NCBI RefSeq assembly: GCF_035645195.1
Contig: NZ_DASQNA010000041.1
Coordinates: 310,001 to 374,000 of the forward strand
Source: Paenibacillus sp.
Lineage (GTDB): Bacteria > Bacillota > Bacilli > Paenibacillales > YIM-B00363
Direction of reading: 5' to 3'
DNA: 64,000 bases
The notes under the pieces are model-generated. The model did not search any database, was not told the DNA's origin, and saw only the letters and a list, made by a program, of their open reading frames with translations. This document shows positions 18,315 through 25,905 of the stretch, piece by piece (positions within the stretch are counted from its first letter, which is position 1; each line of letters opens with the position of its first letter). The position numbers and the translations under genes were made by a program.

Positions 18315-18489
18315 CTAAGGTGTTCCTCCCCAAAGTTTCTATCTATTATAACGTTAGACGGGGCAAATAAGGGGGCACAAACCTCGTTTCCAGCAAAACG
18401 CTAAAAATACAAAAATAAAACCTAAAGAGATAAAACGTTCGGTTCGCATTTTTGGCTGAAGGATGATTATGGCATTAAAAACCCTTAAT

Positions 18490-18523
18490 GAAAAAAGTTC
18501 AACCAGCAATAGCTGGCTGAACT
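18490..18523 (-). terminator. Terminator after the DoxX-like gene
   Basis: Stem AGTTCAGCCAGC/GCTGGTTGAACT with loop TATT (18496-18523, one mismatch), followed by TTTTTTC on the minus strand. The remaining intergenic space, 18315-18489, holds only the kinase upstream region. Confidence 0.85.
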
Positions 18524-18596
18524 CTCCTCTTCATGCTATCCCTCGTAATTTAATAACTTACAGGCTATCTTACCTTCATAGCGGGGCGGCAGTATA

Positions 18597-19034
18597 TCAT
18601 TCGCGTTCCCAAAGGAGATTGCGCAATCTTCGATCGATTAGCCACAGCGCCCCCCAAGCAAGTATGGCGACATATACTGGAAACAGCATATGAGACCACA
18701 ACGGATTATCCACCCTTAGATGTGCAGCCACTGCGCCTCCCAAGTAGCCCGTGAGCAACAACGCCCCCAGGAACCGCGTTCGCGGCAAAACATATATGAT
18801 GGTGCAGAGCAAACCTAGAACTCCCATTACTGCAATGTGGTTCTCGGCAAATCCGAGCGCCAGCGTGCCTTCGATCACTGGCTCCGGCTTGGCGATTTTC
18901 CCGATCGCATCGAACAGCATGAACAGAACGACGATTCCGCCCATGGCACGCGCTGTCCACAGACGCCCCTTAGAAATGCCGTTTGCGATTGTTATCCCTG
19001 TGTTCGTCTTCGTCTCGATCTTCAAGACCGTCAT
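18597..19034 (-). CDS. DoxX-like integral membrane protein
   Basis: 145 residues with four predicted membrane helices (about 27-43, 66-84, 90-107, 117-134) and a short cytoplasmic N-terminus. Sequence and helix pattern fit the DoxX-like family (FDAIGKIAKPEPVIEG, GLLCTIIYVLPRTRFLGALLLTGYLGGAVAAH in two parts). Function in the family is poorly known; some members act with redox or stress proteins. The annotated ATG directly touches AGGGGG, so initiation may be at a nearby codon. It follows the collapsed AHSA1 gene by about 10 bases and probably shares its ECF-like promoter. Confidence 0.85.
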   Translation of the reverse strand: MTVLKIETKTNTGITIANGISKGRLWTARAMGGIVVLFMLFDAIGKIAKPEPVIEGTLALGFAENHIAVMGVLGLLCTIIYVLPRTRFLGALLLTGYLGGAVAAHLRVDNPLWSHMLFPVYVAILAWGALWLIDRRLRNLLWERE

Positions 19035-19043
19035 CCCCCTATT

Positions 19044-19298
19044 CTAAAATTCCTCCGTATATTTTTGAAATTATCCAAAATCGCCTGCCATCCCCATACT
19101 GCCGTCTTTCGCTTCCAGCCGGATCGGAAACTTACCTCCAACCCGCAGATCGTTTACCGCATTCGGGGCGTGCCACGTTTCCGAGGCTTGATTCCACTTC
19201 GTGATGTGTTCCGGCTCATTCCAGTGCCTCCATACCTTCTCTACCGGCGCTTGAATGACGGCTTGCACGGTAATTTTCGTCGGTTGACTCGTTTCCAT
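19044..19298 (-). pseudogene. AHSA1/SRPBCC family gene with internal deletion and frameshift
   Basis: ATG 19298 (METSQPTKITVQ) opens a typical SRPBCC protein: IQAPVEKVWRHWNEPEHITKW and VGGKFPIRLEAKDGSMG. The frame then stops at 19071 after about 75 residues, where the family runs to about 140. Just past GSMG, another frame reads GWQAILDNF, and after a one-base slip in an A run it reads FQKYTEEF and TAG (19046-19044). That is the usual C-terminus of this family (GWQAILDNFKKYTE...). The middle of the gene, about 60 codons, is gone. The family alignment is from memory. An ECF-like promoter survives upstream. Confidence 0.75.
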
Positions 19299-19334
19299 CG
19301 GAAAAGCATCCTCTCTTGTTTTTGTTCTCACTTA

Positions 19335-19367
19335 TATAGACGAAACCAACCGGCGGAATTCATCGGT
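19335..19367 (-). promoter_or_regulatory. ECF-type bipartite promoter of the AHSA1-doxX unit
   Basis: ACCGATGAATT (19367-19357), 14 bases, then CGTCTATA (19342-19335) on the minus strand, 36 bases before the gene. The same two blocks with the same spacing occur at 19960-19928. A CGTC-containing -10 is typical of ECF sigma factors. No sigma gene is in the window. Confidence 0.65.
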
Positions 19368-19409
19368 CCTATATATTCCTAAGATGTGAATCCCCTAGGG
19401 ACCCGCGGC

Positions 19410-19446
19410 AAAAAAAAGAGTCGCGCCACATTGTGGGCAACTCTTT
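19410..19446 (-). terminator. Terminator after the PhnB-like gene
   Basis: Imperfect stem of AAGAGTTGCCCAC against GTGGCGCGACTCTT, followed by eight T on the minus strand. Confidence 0.75.
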
Positions 19447-19462
19447 CTTCGAGAGATACGGT

Positions 19463-19879
19463 TTACATCTCCGTGTAGACCTGGAAGGTCACGCCGAATT
19501 TGTCCGTGACGTCGCCGAATCCCGGGCTGAAAGACTCCTCCTGAAACGGCAAATTGACGTGACCTTCTTGCCGCAAAGCATCGAAGATCCGCTTCGACTT
19601 CTCTACGTCGTTCGTCGTAATGCAGATCGTCACCCGTTTCCCGGTTTCGATCGGCGAACCCCAAGGCGCATCCGAAAACATCAGCTCCGATTCGCCCACT
19701 CTCAGCTTCGAATGCGCCACAAGACTTTTCAGCTCGTCCGTAAACGTATCGGGCATGTTCGGCATGTCCCCGTATGTCGCAAGGGAAACAATCTCGGCAC
19801 CAATGGTTTGCTCGTAAAACTGAATGGCTTCCTTCGCGCGTCCCTCCAAATTGATGTAAGGGGTAAGTTTCATCGTCAT
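19463..19879 (-). CDS. PhnB/YjdN-like VOC family protein
   Basis: 138 residues, one vicinal-oxygen-chelate module pair of the PhnB type: MKLTPYINLEGRAKEAIQFY at the start, then GES-ELMFSDAPWG, a central TICITTNDVEKSKRIFDAL strand-helix and a C-terminal FGDVTDKFGVTFQV. Relatives are called glyoxalase-like or 3-demethylubiquinone methyltransferase-like; few have known substrates. Start ATG behind GGAGG. It is often found under ECF sigma control with AHSA1-type proteins, and that pairing is visible here through the shared promoter. Confidence 0.9.
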   Translation of the reverse strand: MTMKLTPYINLEGRAKEAIQFYEQTIGAEIVSLATYGDMPNMPDTFTDELKSLVAHSKLRVGESELMFSDAPWGSPIETGKRVTICITTNDVEKSKRIFDALRQEGHVNLPFQEESFSPGFGDVTDKFGVTFQVYTEM

Positions 19880-19927
19880 CGTTGGTTCCTCCTAGAGTTT
19901 GGTATGAATCCGATTGGCGTACATAAC

Positions 19928-19960
19928 TATAGACGTTCGAGCCGCCGTAAATTCATCGGT
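19928..19960 (-). promoter_or_regulatory. ECF-type bipartite promoter of the PhnB-like gene
   Basis: ACCGATGAATT (19960-19950), 14 bases, CGTCTATA (19935-19928), 48 bases before the start. Both blocks are identical to those at 19367-19335, while the spacers differ, which argues for selection on the blocks. Confidence 0.65.
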
Positions 19961-19984
19961 ACGTTGCAAACTCCGGAGTCAAGA

Positions 19985-21079
19985 TTAGTCGTTCGGATAT
20001 GCCGTGATACAAATATCCTCTCCGACCAGCCGGGTACTGTGGATCGTAACATTCCAAGCCTCATCAACCGTTTCCACGTCCGTGCCGCCGAAGGGAGTGA
20101 AGGAATTGCGTCCTCCCAGTATTTTGGGGGCGATATAAATTAACCATTTGTTAATCAGTTTAGTACGCAAGAAAGATCCATTGATTTCGCTGCCGCCTTC
20201 TACCATAAGGTCGGTAATGCCTCTCTGATATAAAATGCTCATCAAGGCATGCAGGTCAAGTCCGTATTCAGCTTGAGGTACAAAAAGAATATCCAGCCCT
20301 CTTTGTTTCAATGCGCTCACTTTTTCAGGATCCGCACCCTCTCTCGTCGCAATCCAAGTCTGTGCTTCCGAACAATCGGCCACATGAGCCGTCACCGGTA
20401 AGCGCAGATTCGTATCGAGGATGATGCGGGTCGGCTGTTTCGAACGCTCCGGCAATCGCGCCGTTAGGCGGGGGTTGTCCGCCAGCACCGTCTGGATCCC
20501 CACCAGAATGCCATCGACTTCGCTGCGCAACTGATGCACTTCCTGTTGTACCTGTGCCCCCGTGATCCACTGCGAGTGCCCCGTATGCGCAGCCAATTTT
20601 CCATCCAGCGTCATAGCCACGTTAGAAATAACGAACGGGAGTTGTTTGGTCATGTTGTGCACATATCGCTCATTGAGCAATTCGGCTTCCGCTTCCAACA
20701 CCCCCACATCCACTCGGATCCCGTGTTCCCTCAACAGTTGAATGCCGCGTCCCGCCATCAACGGATTCGGATCCTGCATGGCGACGACGACACGCGCGAC
20801 CCCAGCGTTCTTAACCATTTCCGCGCAAGGAGCGGTTCCTCCGACCAGAGAACAAGGTTCAAGCGTTACGTATAACGTGGCGCCTTTCGTATGCTCGCCG
20901 GCCATGCGAAAGGCATGAACTTCGGCATGAGGTTCCCCCGCTTTCCGATGGACGCCCATACCGACGATTTGCCCTTCTTTGACAAGAATGGCGCCCACGA
21001 CGGGATTAGGCGTCGTTTTTCCTTTGGCTGTGGCTGCCAAATCCAACGCCAGTTTCATAAAATGCTGATCATGATTCAC
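19985..21079 (-). CDS. ribD: Riboflavin-type deaminase/reductase, RibD
   Basis: About 364 residues from GTG 21079. GTG overlaps the TGA of ribA (GTGA) and has AAGGATGGAG upstream; an ATG at 21091 is possible but sits right on the ribosome site. The N-terminal deaminase has zinc ligands in HAEVHAF and in PCSLVGGTAPC. The reductase half begins near LPFVISNVAMTLDGKLA and ends with MVEGGSEINGSFL. RibD converts the ribA product to 5-amino-6-ribitylamino-uracil phosphate. The usual PCSHxGxTPPC loop has lost its His (Leu here), so it may be a specialised paralogue. No ribE or ribH follows. Confidence 0.88.
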   Translation of the reverse strand: MNHDQHFMKLALDLAATAKGKTTPNPVVGAILVKEGQIVGMGVHRKAGEPHAEVHAFRMAGEHTKGATLYVTLEPCSLVGGTAPCAEMVKNAGVARVVVAMQDPNPLMAGRGIQLLREHGIRVDVGVLEAEAELLNERYVHNMTKQLPFVISNVAMTLDGKLAAHTGHSQWITGAQVQQEVHQLRSEVDGILVGIQTVLADNPRLTARLPERSKQPTRIILDTNLRLPVTAHVADCSEAQTWIATREGADPEKVSALKQRGLDILFVPQAEYGLDLHALMSILYQRGITDLMVEGGSEINGSFLRTKLINKWLIYIAPKILGGRNSFTPFGGTDVETVDEAWNVTIHSTRLVGEDICITAYPND

Positions 21080-21843
21080 CTGCCGCTCCATCCTTCCTGT
21101 TCGACGCTTCGGGTCGAGGTCTCGTAAAGGTGACCGGATTTGGCGATTTTCGTTCTCAAGTATCGCTTATTATGCTTCGTGGGAGCCCCCCAAATAGAGA
21201 CGTGTTGATCGGTAAGAAGCCCTTGCTCTCGAAGGGATTGCAATTTTTTGGGATTGTTCGTAATCAGACTGACCGGCTTGCGACGCATGCTTCGAAGTAC
21301 GCGAATCGCTTCATCGTAGGAGCGCTGATCGTCGTCGTAACCAAGCTCATTATTGGCTTCTACCGTGTCGTAGCCTTGTTCCTGCAATAGATAAGCAAGA
21401 GACTTTGAAAAAAGCCCGATACCGCGCCCCTCATGATTAGCTATGTAAAAAAGAGCCCCGCAACCGTTTTGGGCGATCATGTTCAAGGAACGTTGCATTT
21501 GATAGCCGCAGTCGCAGCGCTTGCTTCCGAAAATATCCCCGGTATGGCATATGCTGTGAAACCGGACCAACGCTTGATCGTTGTTAGCAAAGTCGCCATA
21601 AACGAGTACGGAAGATTGCTGAGAAGATGCAAAATCAATTTCAGACAGTACGTCGAGAATCTCTCCTTCCAGCGGAGGAATGGTGTTCAGATTTAACCAT
21701 GTATACCATTGGAAAGTAACTTCTCGACCTTCCAGTTGAACCGGGAGCTGCACGGGGCCAACAAGAACGAGATTCGGGCCGTGGTCTTGTCTCAGGATCT
21801 TAATCTTTTCGGCCACCACATTTCTAGCTTGCATCGAAATCAT
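21076..21843 (-). CDS. ribA: GTP cyclohydrolase II, monofunctional RibA
   Basis: 255 residues without the RibB (DHBP synthase) half usual in Bacillus RibBA. It opens GTP to the pyrimidine used by RibD. Zinc cysteines are in HSICHTGDIFGSKRCDCG, and the catalytic region reads NHEGRGIGLFSK, followed by QGYDTVEANNELGY and TNNPKKL. NHEGRGIG departs from the common LRQEGRGIG, and the zinc motif from HSECLTGD, which supports a paralogous role. Start ATG behind AAAAGGAGATG. The transcript passes a cyclic di-GMP riboswitch and terminator (21941-22122). Confidence 0.88.
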   Translation of the reverse strand: MISMQARNVVAEKIKILRQDHGPNLVLVGPVQLPVQLEGREVTFQWYTWLNLNTIPPLEGEILDVLSEIDFASSQQSSVLVYGDFANNDQALVRFHSICHTGDIFGSKRCDCGYQMQRSLNMIAQNGCGALFYIANHEGRGIGLFSKSLAYLLQEQGYDTVEANNELGYDDDQRSYDEAIRVLRSMRRKPVSLITNNPKKLQSLREQGLLTDQHVSIWGAPTKHNKRYLRTKIAKSGHLYETSTRSVEQEGWSGR

Positions 21844-21940
21844 TATTTCATCTCCTTTTCGTCAGTTTTGTTGAATCTTTGGACTTAGTCGTCCCTGCAA
21901 CTGGACACCACCTTTCTGTCAATATGTTTGTTTAATGGGT

Positions 21941-21982
21941 TAAAATAAAAAATCCCCACATTCGTTGCCGAAAATGGGGATT
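21941..21982 (-). terminator. Riboswitch-controlled terminator before ribA
   Basis: Stem AATCCCCA/TGGGGATT extended by further pairs (21951-21982), then TTTTTTATTTT on the minus strand. Its upstream arm contains TTCGGCAAC, the exact complement of GTTGCCGAA at the 3' end of the aptamer (22038-22030), so an antiterminator can form instead. Confidence 0.85.
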
Positions 21983-22028
21983 TTGAAAAACGGGAATACC
22001 CTGAGAGAGGCACCCGGATTTCCAAACT

Positions 22029-22122
22029 ATTCGGCAACTGGCTGGCATAGACTTTGCATTTCGCAACTTCCTTAGCCCCTGTAGCTTTGCGTCGCTAATT
22101 TTCATTAGCTTTGCCATTATCG
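22029..22122 (-). ncRNA. Cyclic di-GMP-I (GEMM) riboswitch aptamer
   Basis: The minus strand reads AATGGCAAAG, a 5-bp stem CTAAT/ATTAG capped by a GAAA tetraloop, then CGACGCAAAGCTACAGGGG, CTAAGG, a second hairpin, and ATGCCAGCCAGTTGCC. These are the conserved blocks of the GEMM-I class in the right order. GGCAA at the 5' end pairs with TTGCC at the 3' end as P1. TTGCCGAA is shared between P1 and the antiterminator, so ligand binding should favour the terminator: an off switch. No FMN riboswitch pattern is present. The other part of the 451-base space, 22171-22294, shows nothing I can identify. Confidence 0.85.
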
Positions 22123-22139
22123 GTTTTGCATTACAGCTA

Positions 22140-22170
22140 CAATGATAATCTTTGCTTTCTATCATTGCAA
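22140..22170 (-). promoter_or_regulatory. Promoter of the riboswitch-ribAD transcript with an embedded inverted repeat
   Basis: TTGCAA (22170-22165), 17 bases, TATCAT (22147-22142). The predicted start is about 10 bases before the aptamer. CAATGATA/TATCATTG, an 8-bp perfect inverted repeat with a 12-base gap (22140-22167), covers both boxes and could be an operator. Confidence 0.5.
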
Positions 22171-22294
22171 TCTATATTTTACATATATGCCACAGTTTGC
22201 CACGAGGCGAGTAACGACTCTGCCTCATGAACAACGGGAACAGCTCCTGATTGATCGCCTGCTGGCAGGAGTCCATTGCCCCAACGAAGATGGT

Positions 22295-25018
22295 TTACCG
22301 TTTTTGCAAGAGTTTATGCAGCACCTGTGTCGCGATCGGGTGAACGCCGTAAGATTGCAGCAATCTCCACGTAACGACGAGGATGGACCCGAGACCGTAT
22401 GTTTTGCGCACGATCGATCCGCCGACCTGTCCGATCCAACCTTGGAAATACCCGGAGATCACTTCGCCGGACTCCGCAAGTCCGGGATTGCCGAATAGCG
22501 GAATCGAACGGCGGCCGCCTCCGATTTTATAATCCGTAAACGGCAGCACGTAATGCGGAATCAGCTCGTCGACCTCCCACCCCATCTCGGGCCGAAGCGG
22601 CACGCCTTCGAACCAAGCAACGTCGACAAAATTGAATGAAGAAGCGCGGGGCCAGCTCTCCCCTTCGGGCAAATGCCGGAACGTAAACTGGTCGCGATGG
22701 GTCAGCTGCTCTCCTTCCTCCGCCAAGAAAACGGCATATCCCCCTTGCCGTACGAATTGCAGTACGTTCTGGTCCAATCGATTGGTAAGAATGACCGCAT
22801 CCGTCGACAGTTCCTCTTTCACGGCCGCTCCGTTCGCTTGCATACGCCGTACGAAATCGGAGGAAAGCCGATAAGGCGTCACCTCAAGACCTTGAATACT
22901 TTGTTTCGTCGGAGACACGGTTAATTCCTCTTCGTTGCCGGCCGTAAGTTCCGAACCGTTCCACAGCTCGATCCGGAATACGAAAGCGCGTGACGAATCA
23001 ACTTCCGGCGCATGGAATTGGACCGCGCATTCCAGCCTGCAATGTACGCTTCCATCCAGCCGAACGGGAAATTCCCCGGATAACGCCGTACCCTCGATCT
23101 CCCAACGCGCGACCCCCTCGAACGTCAAGCCGTCATGATTGGAAACGATGACGTCCCATGCCTGGTTTTCCCCCGCCCACAGGTTGTGCTTCACGCCGTC
23201 GACCATAATTGTCAAGGCGCCGTTAAAATCTTTTAACCGTTCGAAACCGACTTTAGGATTCCGGAGATAATCCAACCATCCGTTCGTCTCCCACTCGATG
23301 TCCGTAAATTCCGTCACGACGTAACCGGCTACCAGCGGGCGCTTGCGCATTTCTTCAATGACCGATTTTACGGCCCGGAACATCCTCTGCTGCGAGGCGA
23401 CAGCTAATGTTTCGTACGAATCGAACGCCCGGTTCAGGCCGAATTTGGCGAAGTTCGCTTCCGCCGTAACCGGTTTTTTATAATCTTCTTGATGGGACTC
23501 TTCCCCTTGATTCACGAACCACCACGGTTCCCGATTGCCGTAATGGTCCTTCAGCTTCTGCATACTCGGCAAGCCCCAAACCCCGAATTCCGAAACGATG
23601 ATCGGTTGCCCGTTCGACCGGCGATCCCCTACAAAATTACGGTCCGGATCCCCTACGACGAATTCGTCCAGATCGCGCCTCCACGCATCGAGTTGGTCGG
23701 GACAAACGAAGTAGCGATGATGATCGTTAATATCCGTTTTCACATGCGCCCAGCCGCTGTTGTCGCAGAGCAGGCGCGTCGGGTCGTACGCCTTTAGTTC
23801 GTCGTACAATTCCTCCACATGCCTTTGCTTCGCAGGATCTCTGGCGAGATCCCACTCGAGCCCCCACTCCTCATTGTATAGAGACCAAATGATAATTGAC
23901 GGACAATTATAATCGCGGTCCACCATAGCGAATAAATCGTTGCGAAACCGGCGGGCCCCTGCCGGCGTCCATTTCACGTAATTCGGCGGTTCCGCCCAAA
24001 TGAGCATCCCCATACGGTCAGCCCAATATAAATATCGCGGAAGCTCCACTTTGATATGCTTGCGCAGCAAATTGAAGCCCATCTCCTTCGCAAGCTGGAT
24101 CTCCCGTTGAATATATTCATCGGATGGAGCCGTGTAAATCGTGTCCGGGTAGAACGCTTGATCTAACGCACCGCGAATATACAGCGGCTTGCCGTTGAGG
24201 ACAACCATGCCGTCCGCATACTCGACGCGCCTCATGCCGAACCGTTCCGTCTTAACGTCTATGCGTTCCCCGCCGTCCGCCATCTCGATCCGGAGCTCGT
24301 ACAAAAACGGGTTTTCGGTATCCCACAGCACCGCGTTCGGAATCTCCACCTCGAAGCTGCCCTCAAGCGAAGCCCCCGCATCGATTCGTCCGCTCGCGAT
24401 CGTCTCCCCGTTGCCCAGATGAGGGATTACGGCGTAATGAATCTCTCCCGCGCCGCCGTGCTTGGGCGTCCCGCCCAAACGATACTCGACGTTGATCGCG
24501 CTCTTGTCGATATCCGGGGTAATCCGAATACGGTCTAAATAAAGGGCTGAGCGTTCTTCCAAATAAACGTCTTGCCAAATCCCGCTCACCCGCGTATACC
24601 AGCTTCCTTGTTTCCCGATCGGAATGTCCGCGTTATCTTGCGGGTCGTATACGCGCACGGCGATCATTTGGTCGCCGCTGCTCGTCAAATAATCGGTCAC
24701 GTCAAATTCGAAAGGCGTAAACCCACCCTCGTGTTCGCCGACGTACCGGCCGTTCACCCATACGCGGGTTGTATAATCAACGGCGTCGAAATGTACGTAA
24801 ACTCGCTTCTTCTCGCTGCGATCCCCGATTTGGAACGTTCGCTTATACCAAGCGGCCCCGAAGTAGGCGAGATGTTCCTCGCTGCGCTGCCAAATATGGG
24901 GAACGGTCACCTCCATACCGCCTTCAGCTGCTTCTAGGTACCAACCGTTCGTTTCCCCTTCGTCTTTCGGATCCGTCGCAAAACGCCACTGCCCCGACAA
25001 GCTCCATTGCTTTCTCAA
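22295..25018 (-). CDS. Glycoside hydrolase family 2 enzyme
   Basis: 907 residues with GH2 architecture: sugar-binding jelly roll (about 1-180, W-x-V-N-G-R-Y-V-G), Ig-like middle, TIM barrel (about 285-610) and a beta-rich C-terminal extension. The acid/base is Glu about 383 in SLYNEEWG, and the nucleophile is Glu about 477 in IIVSEFGVWG. There is no signal peptide. It could be a beta-galactosidase, beta-glucuronidase or beta-mannosidase; the sequence does not decide. It ends the operon of the ABC genes at 25048-28198, so it probably cleaves the imported sugar in the cytoplasm. Start ATG, about 30 bases after the permease stop. Confidence 0.9.
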   Translation of the reverse strand: MRKQWSLSGQWRFATDPKDEGETNGWYLEAAEGGMEVTVPHIWQRSEEHLAYFGAAWYKRTFQIGDRSEKKRVYVHFDAVDYTTRVWVNGRYVGEHEGGFTPFEFDVTDYLTSSGDQMIAVRVYDPQDNADIPIGKQGSWYTRVSGIWQDVYLEERSALYLDRIRITPDIDKSAINVEYRLGGTPKHGGAGEIHYAVIPHLGNGETIASGRIDAGASLEGSFEVEIPNAVLWDTENPFLYELRIEMADGGERIDVKTERFGMRRVEYADGMVVLNGKPLYIRGALDQAFYPDTIYTAPSDEYIQREIQLAKEMGFNLLRKHIKVELPRYLYWADRMGMLIWAEPPNYVKWTPAGARRFRNDLFAMVDRDYNCPSIIIWSLYNEEWGLEWDLARDPAKQRHVEELYDELKAYDPTRLLCDNSGWAHVKTDINDHHRYFVCPDQLDAWRRDLDEFVVGDPDRNFVGDRRSNGQPIIVSEFGVWGLPSMQKLKDHYGNREPWWFVNQGEESHQEDYKKPVTAEANFAKFGLNRAFDSYETLAVASQQRMFRAVKSVIEEMRKRPLVAGYVVTEFTDIEWETNGWLDYLRNPKVGFERLKDFNGALTIMVDGVKHNLWAGENQAWDVIVSNHDGLTFEGVARWEIEGTALSGEFPVRLDGSVHCRLECAVQFHAPEVDSSRAFVFRIELWNGSELTAGNEEELTVSPTKQSIQGLEVTPYRLSSDFVRRMQANGAAVKEELSTDAVILTNRLDQNVLQFVRQGGYAVFLAEEGEQLTHRDQFTFRHLPEGESWPRASSFNFVDVAWFEGVPLRPEMGWEVDELIPHYVLPFTDYKIGGGRRSIPLFGNPGLAESGEVISGYFQGWIGQVGGSIVRKTYGLGSILVVTWRLLQSYGVHPIATQVLHKLLQKR

Positions 25019-25047
25019 AGTTATCCTTCCACCTTAGCCCCGTTTAT

Positions 25048-25884
25048 TTATCCCTTTATACCGGTCATTGTAATGCCTTTAATAATATGTTTTTGAAACA
25101 AAACGAACACCAAAATCGCCGGAACGCTGGCCAATACATTGGCGGCCATCGGCAACGTGAGCTCTTGGGCGTGACTGCCCTGAAAGAGCGGGATGCCGAT
25201 CGGTAGCGTCATCATCTGTTCGGAGCTGATCGCAAGGAACGGCCACAGAAAGTTATTCCATGAGCTGATAAACGTAAATATGGCTAGCGCGGCTAACGCC
25301 GAACGGGATAGCGGTATAAAAATATTGAAAAAAACGCGCAGCACGCCCGCCCCGTCGATCTTCGCCGCCTCGACCAACTCGTTCGGCACGCCGTCGAAAA
25401 ACTGCTTCAAGATCATGACCCCTAGCGGCGCCGCCAAACTTGGAAAAATAATCGAGCTGTAACTGTTCATCATGCCGTTGTCGATCATCATTTGAAACAG
25501 CGGAATGATCGTCGCTTCCGTAGGAACCATCAACCCCGCGAGAATAAGCCAGAAAACGAAATTTTTGCCCGGGAACTTCAATCTTGATAGAGCGAATGCG
25601 GCCAATGAAGTTATCAATAACGTCCCGGCTGTCGTAAACACCGCGATCACGGCGCTGTTCCACGTCCAACGCCACAACGCCGCTTTCGTCGTCACGGTGA
25701 AGAAGTTTTCGAACGTAAAAGGCGGCTGAATCAGCACGCTGAGGACGGTAACCGGACTGCCCTCCGGTTTTATCGAGGTCAATGCCATCCACAGCAGCGG
25801 CACAAGCCAAACGATAATCGTGCCGTATCCCGCCGCGTACAGCAGCCATCTCGAGTTTCGACTGCGTTGTGGTCTGCTTTTCAT
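25048..25884 (-). CDS. Sugar ABC transporter permease, MalG type
   Basis: 278 residues from ATG 25884 (MKSRPQRS), which has AAAGGAAGG upstream. An in-frame GTG at 25902 overlaps that ribosome site and is less likely. Six membrane helices and the EAA loop LVEAAKIDGAGVLRVF are visible. It partners the MalF-type gene 20 bases upstream. Confidence 0.92.
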   Translation of the reverse strand: MKSRPQRSRNSRWLLYAAGYGTIIVWLVPLLWMALTSIKPEGSPVTVLSVLIQPPFTFENFFTVTTKAALWRWTWNSAVIAVFTTAGTLLITSLAAFALSRLKFPGKNFVFWLILAGLMVPTEATIIPLFQMMIDNGMMNSYSSIIFPSLAAPLGVMILKQFFDGVPNELVEAAKIDGAGVLRVFFNIFIPLSRSALAALAIFTFISSWNNFLWPFLAISSEQMMTLPIGIPLFQGSHAQELTLPMAANVLASVPAILVFVLFQKHIIKGITMTGIKG

Positions 25885-25905
25885 TTCCGTCCTTCCTTTC
25901 ACGCG

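Noticed and set aside
21990-22020. TPP-riboswitch-like CTGAGA with flanking CCC/GGG on the plus strand
   Set aside because: The other TPP core blocks are missing and no plus-strand gene follows; the bases belong to the space between aptamer and terminator on the minus strand.
21844-22294. FMN riboswitch in front of ribA
   Set aside because: Searched for because it is the usual control; the AGGGTGAAATTCCC-type core is absent. The cyclic di-GMP-I pattern fits instead.
22187-22498. Plus-strand frame beginning MPQFATRRVTTLPHEQ
   Set aside because: The first part looks protein-like, but the frame runs into the antisense of the GH2 gene, has no ribosome site and matches nothing I know. A gene remnant cannot be excluded.
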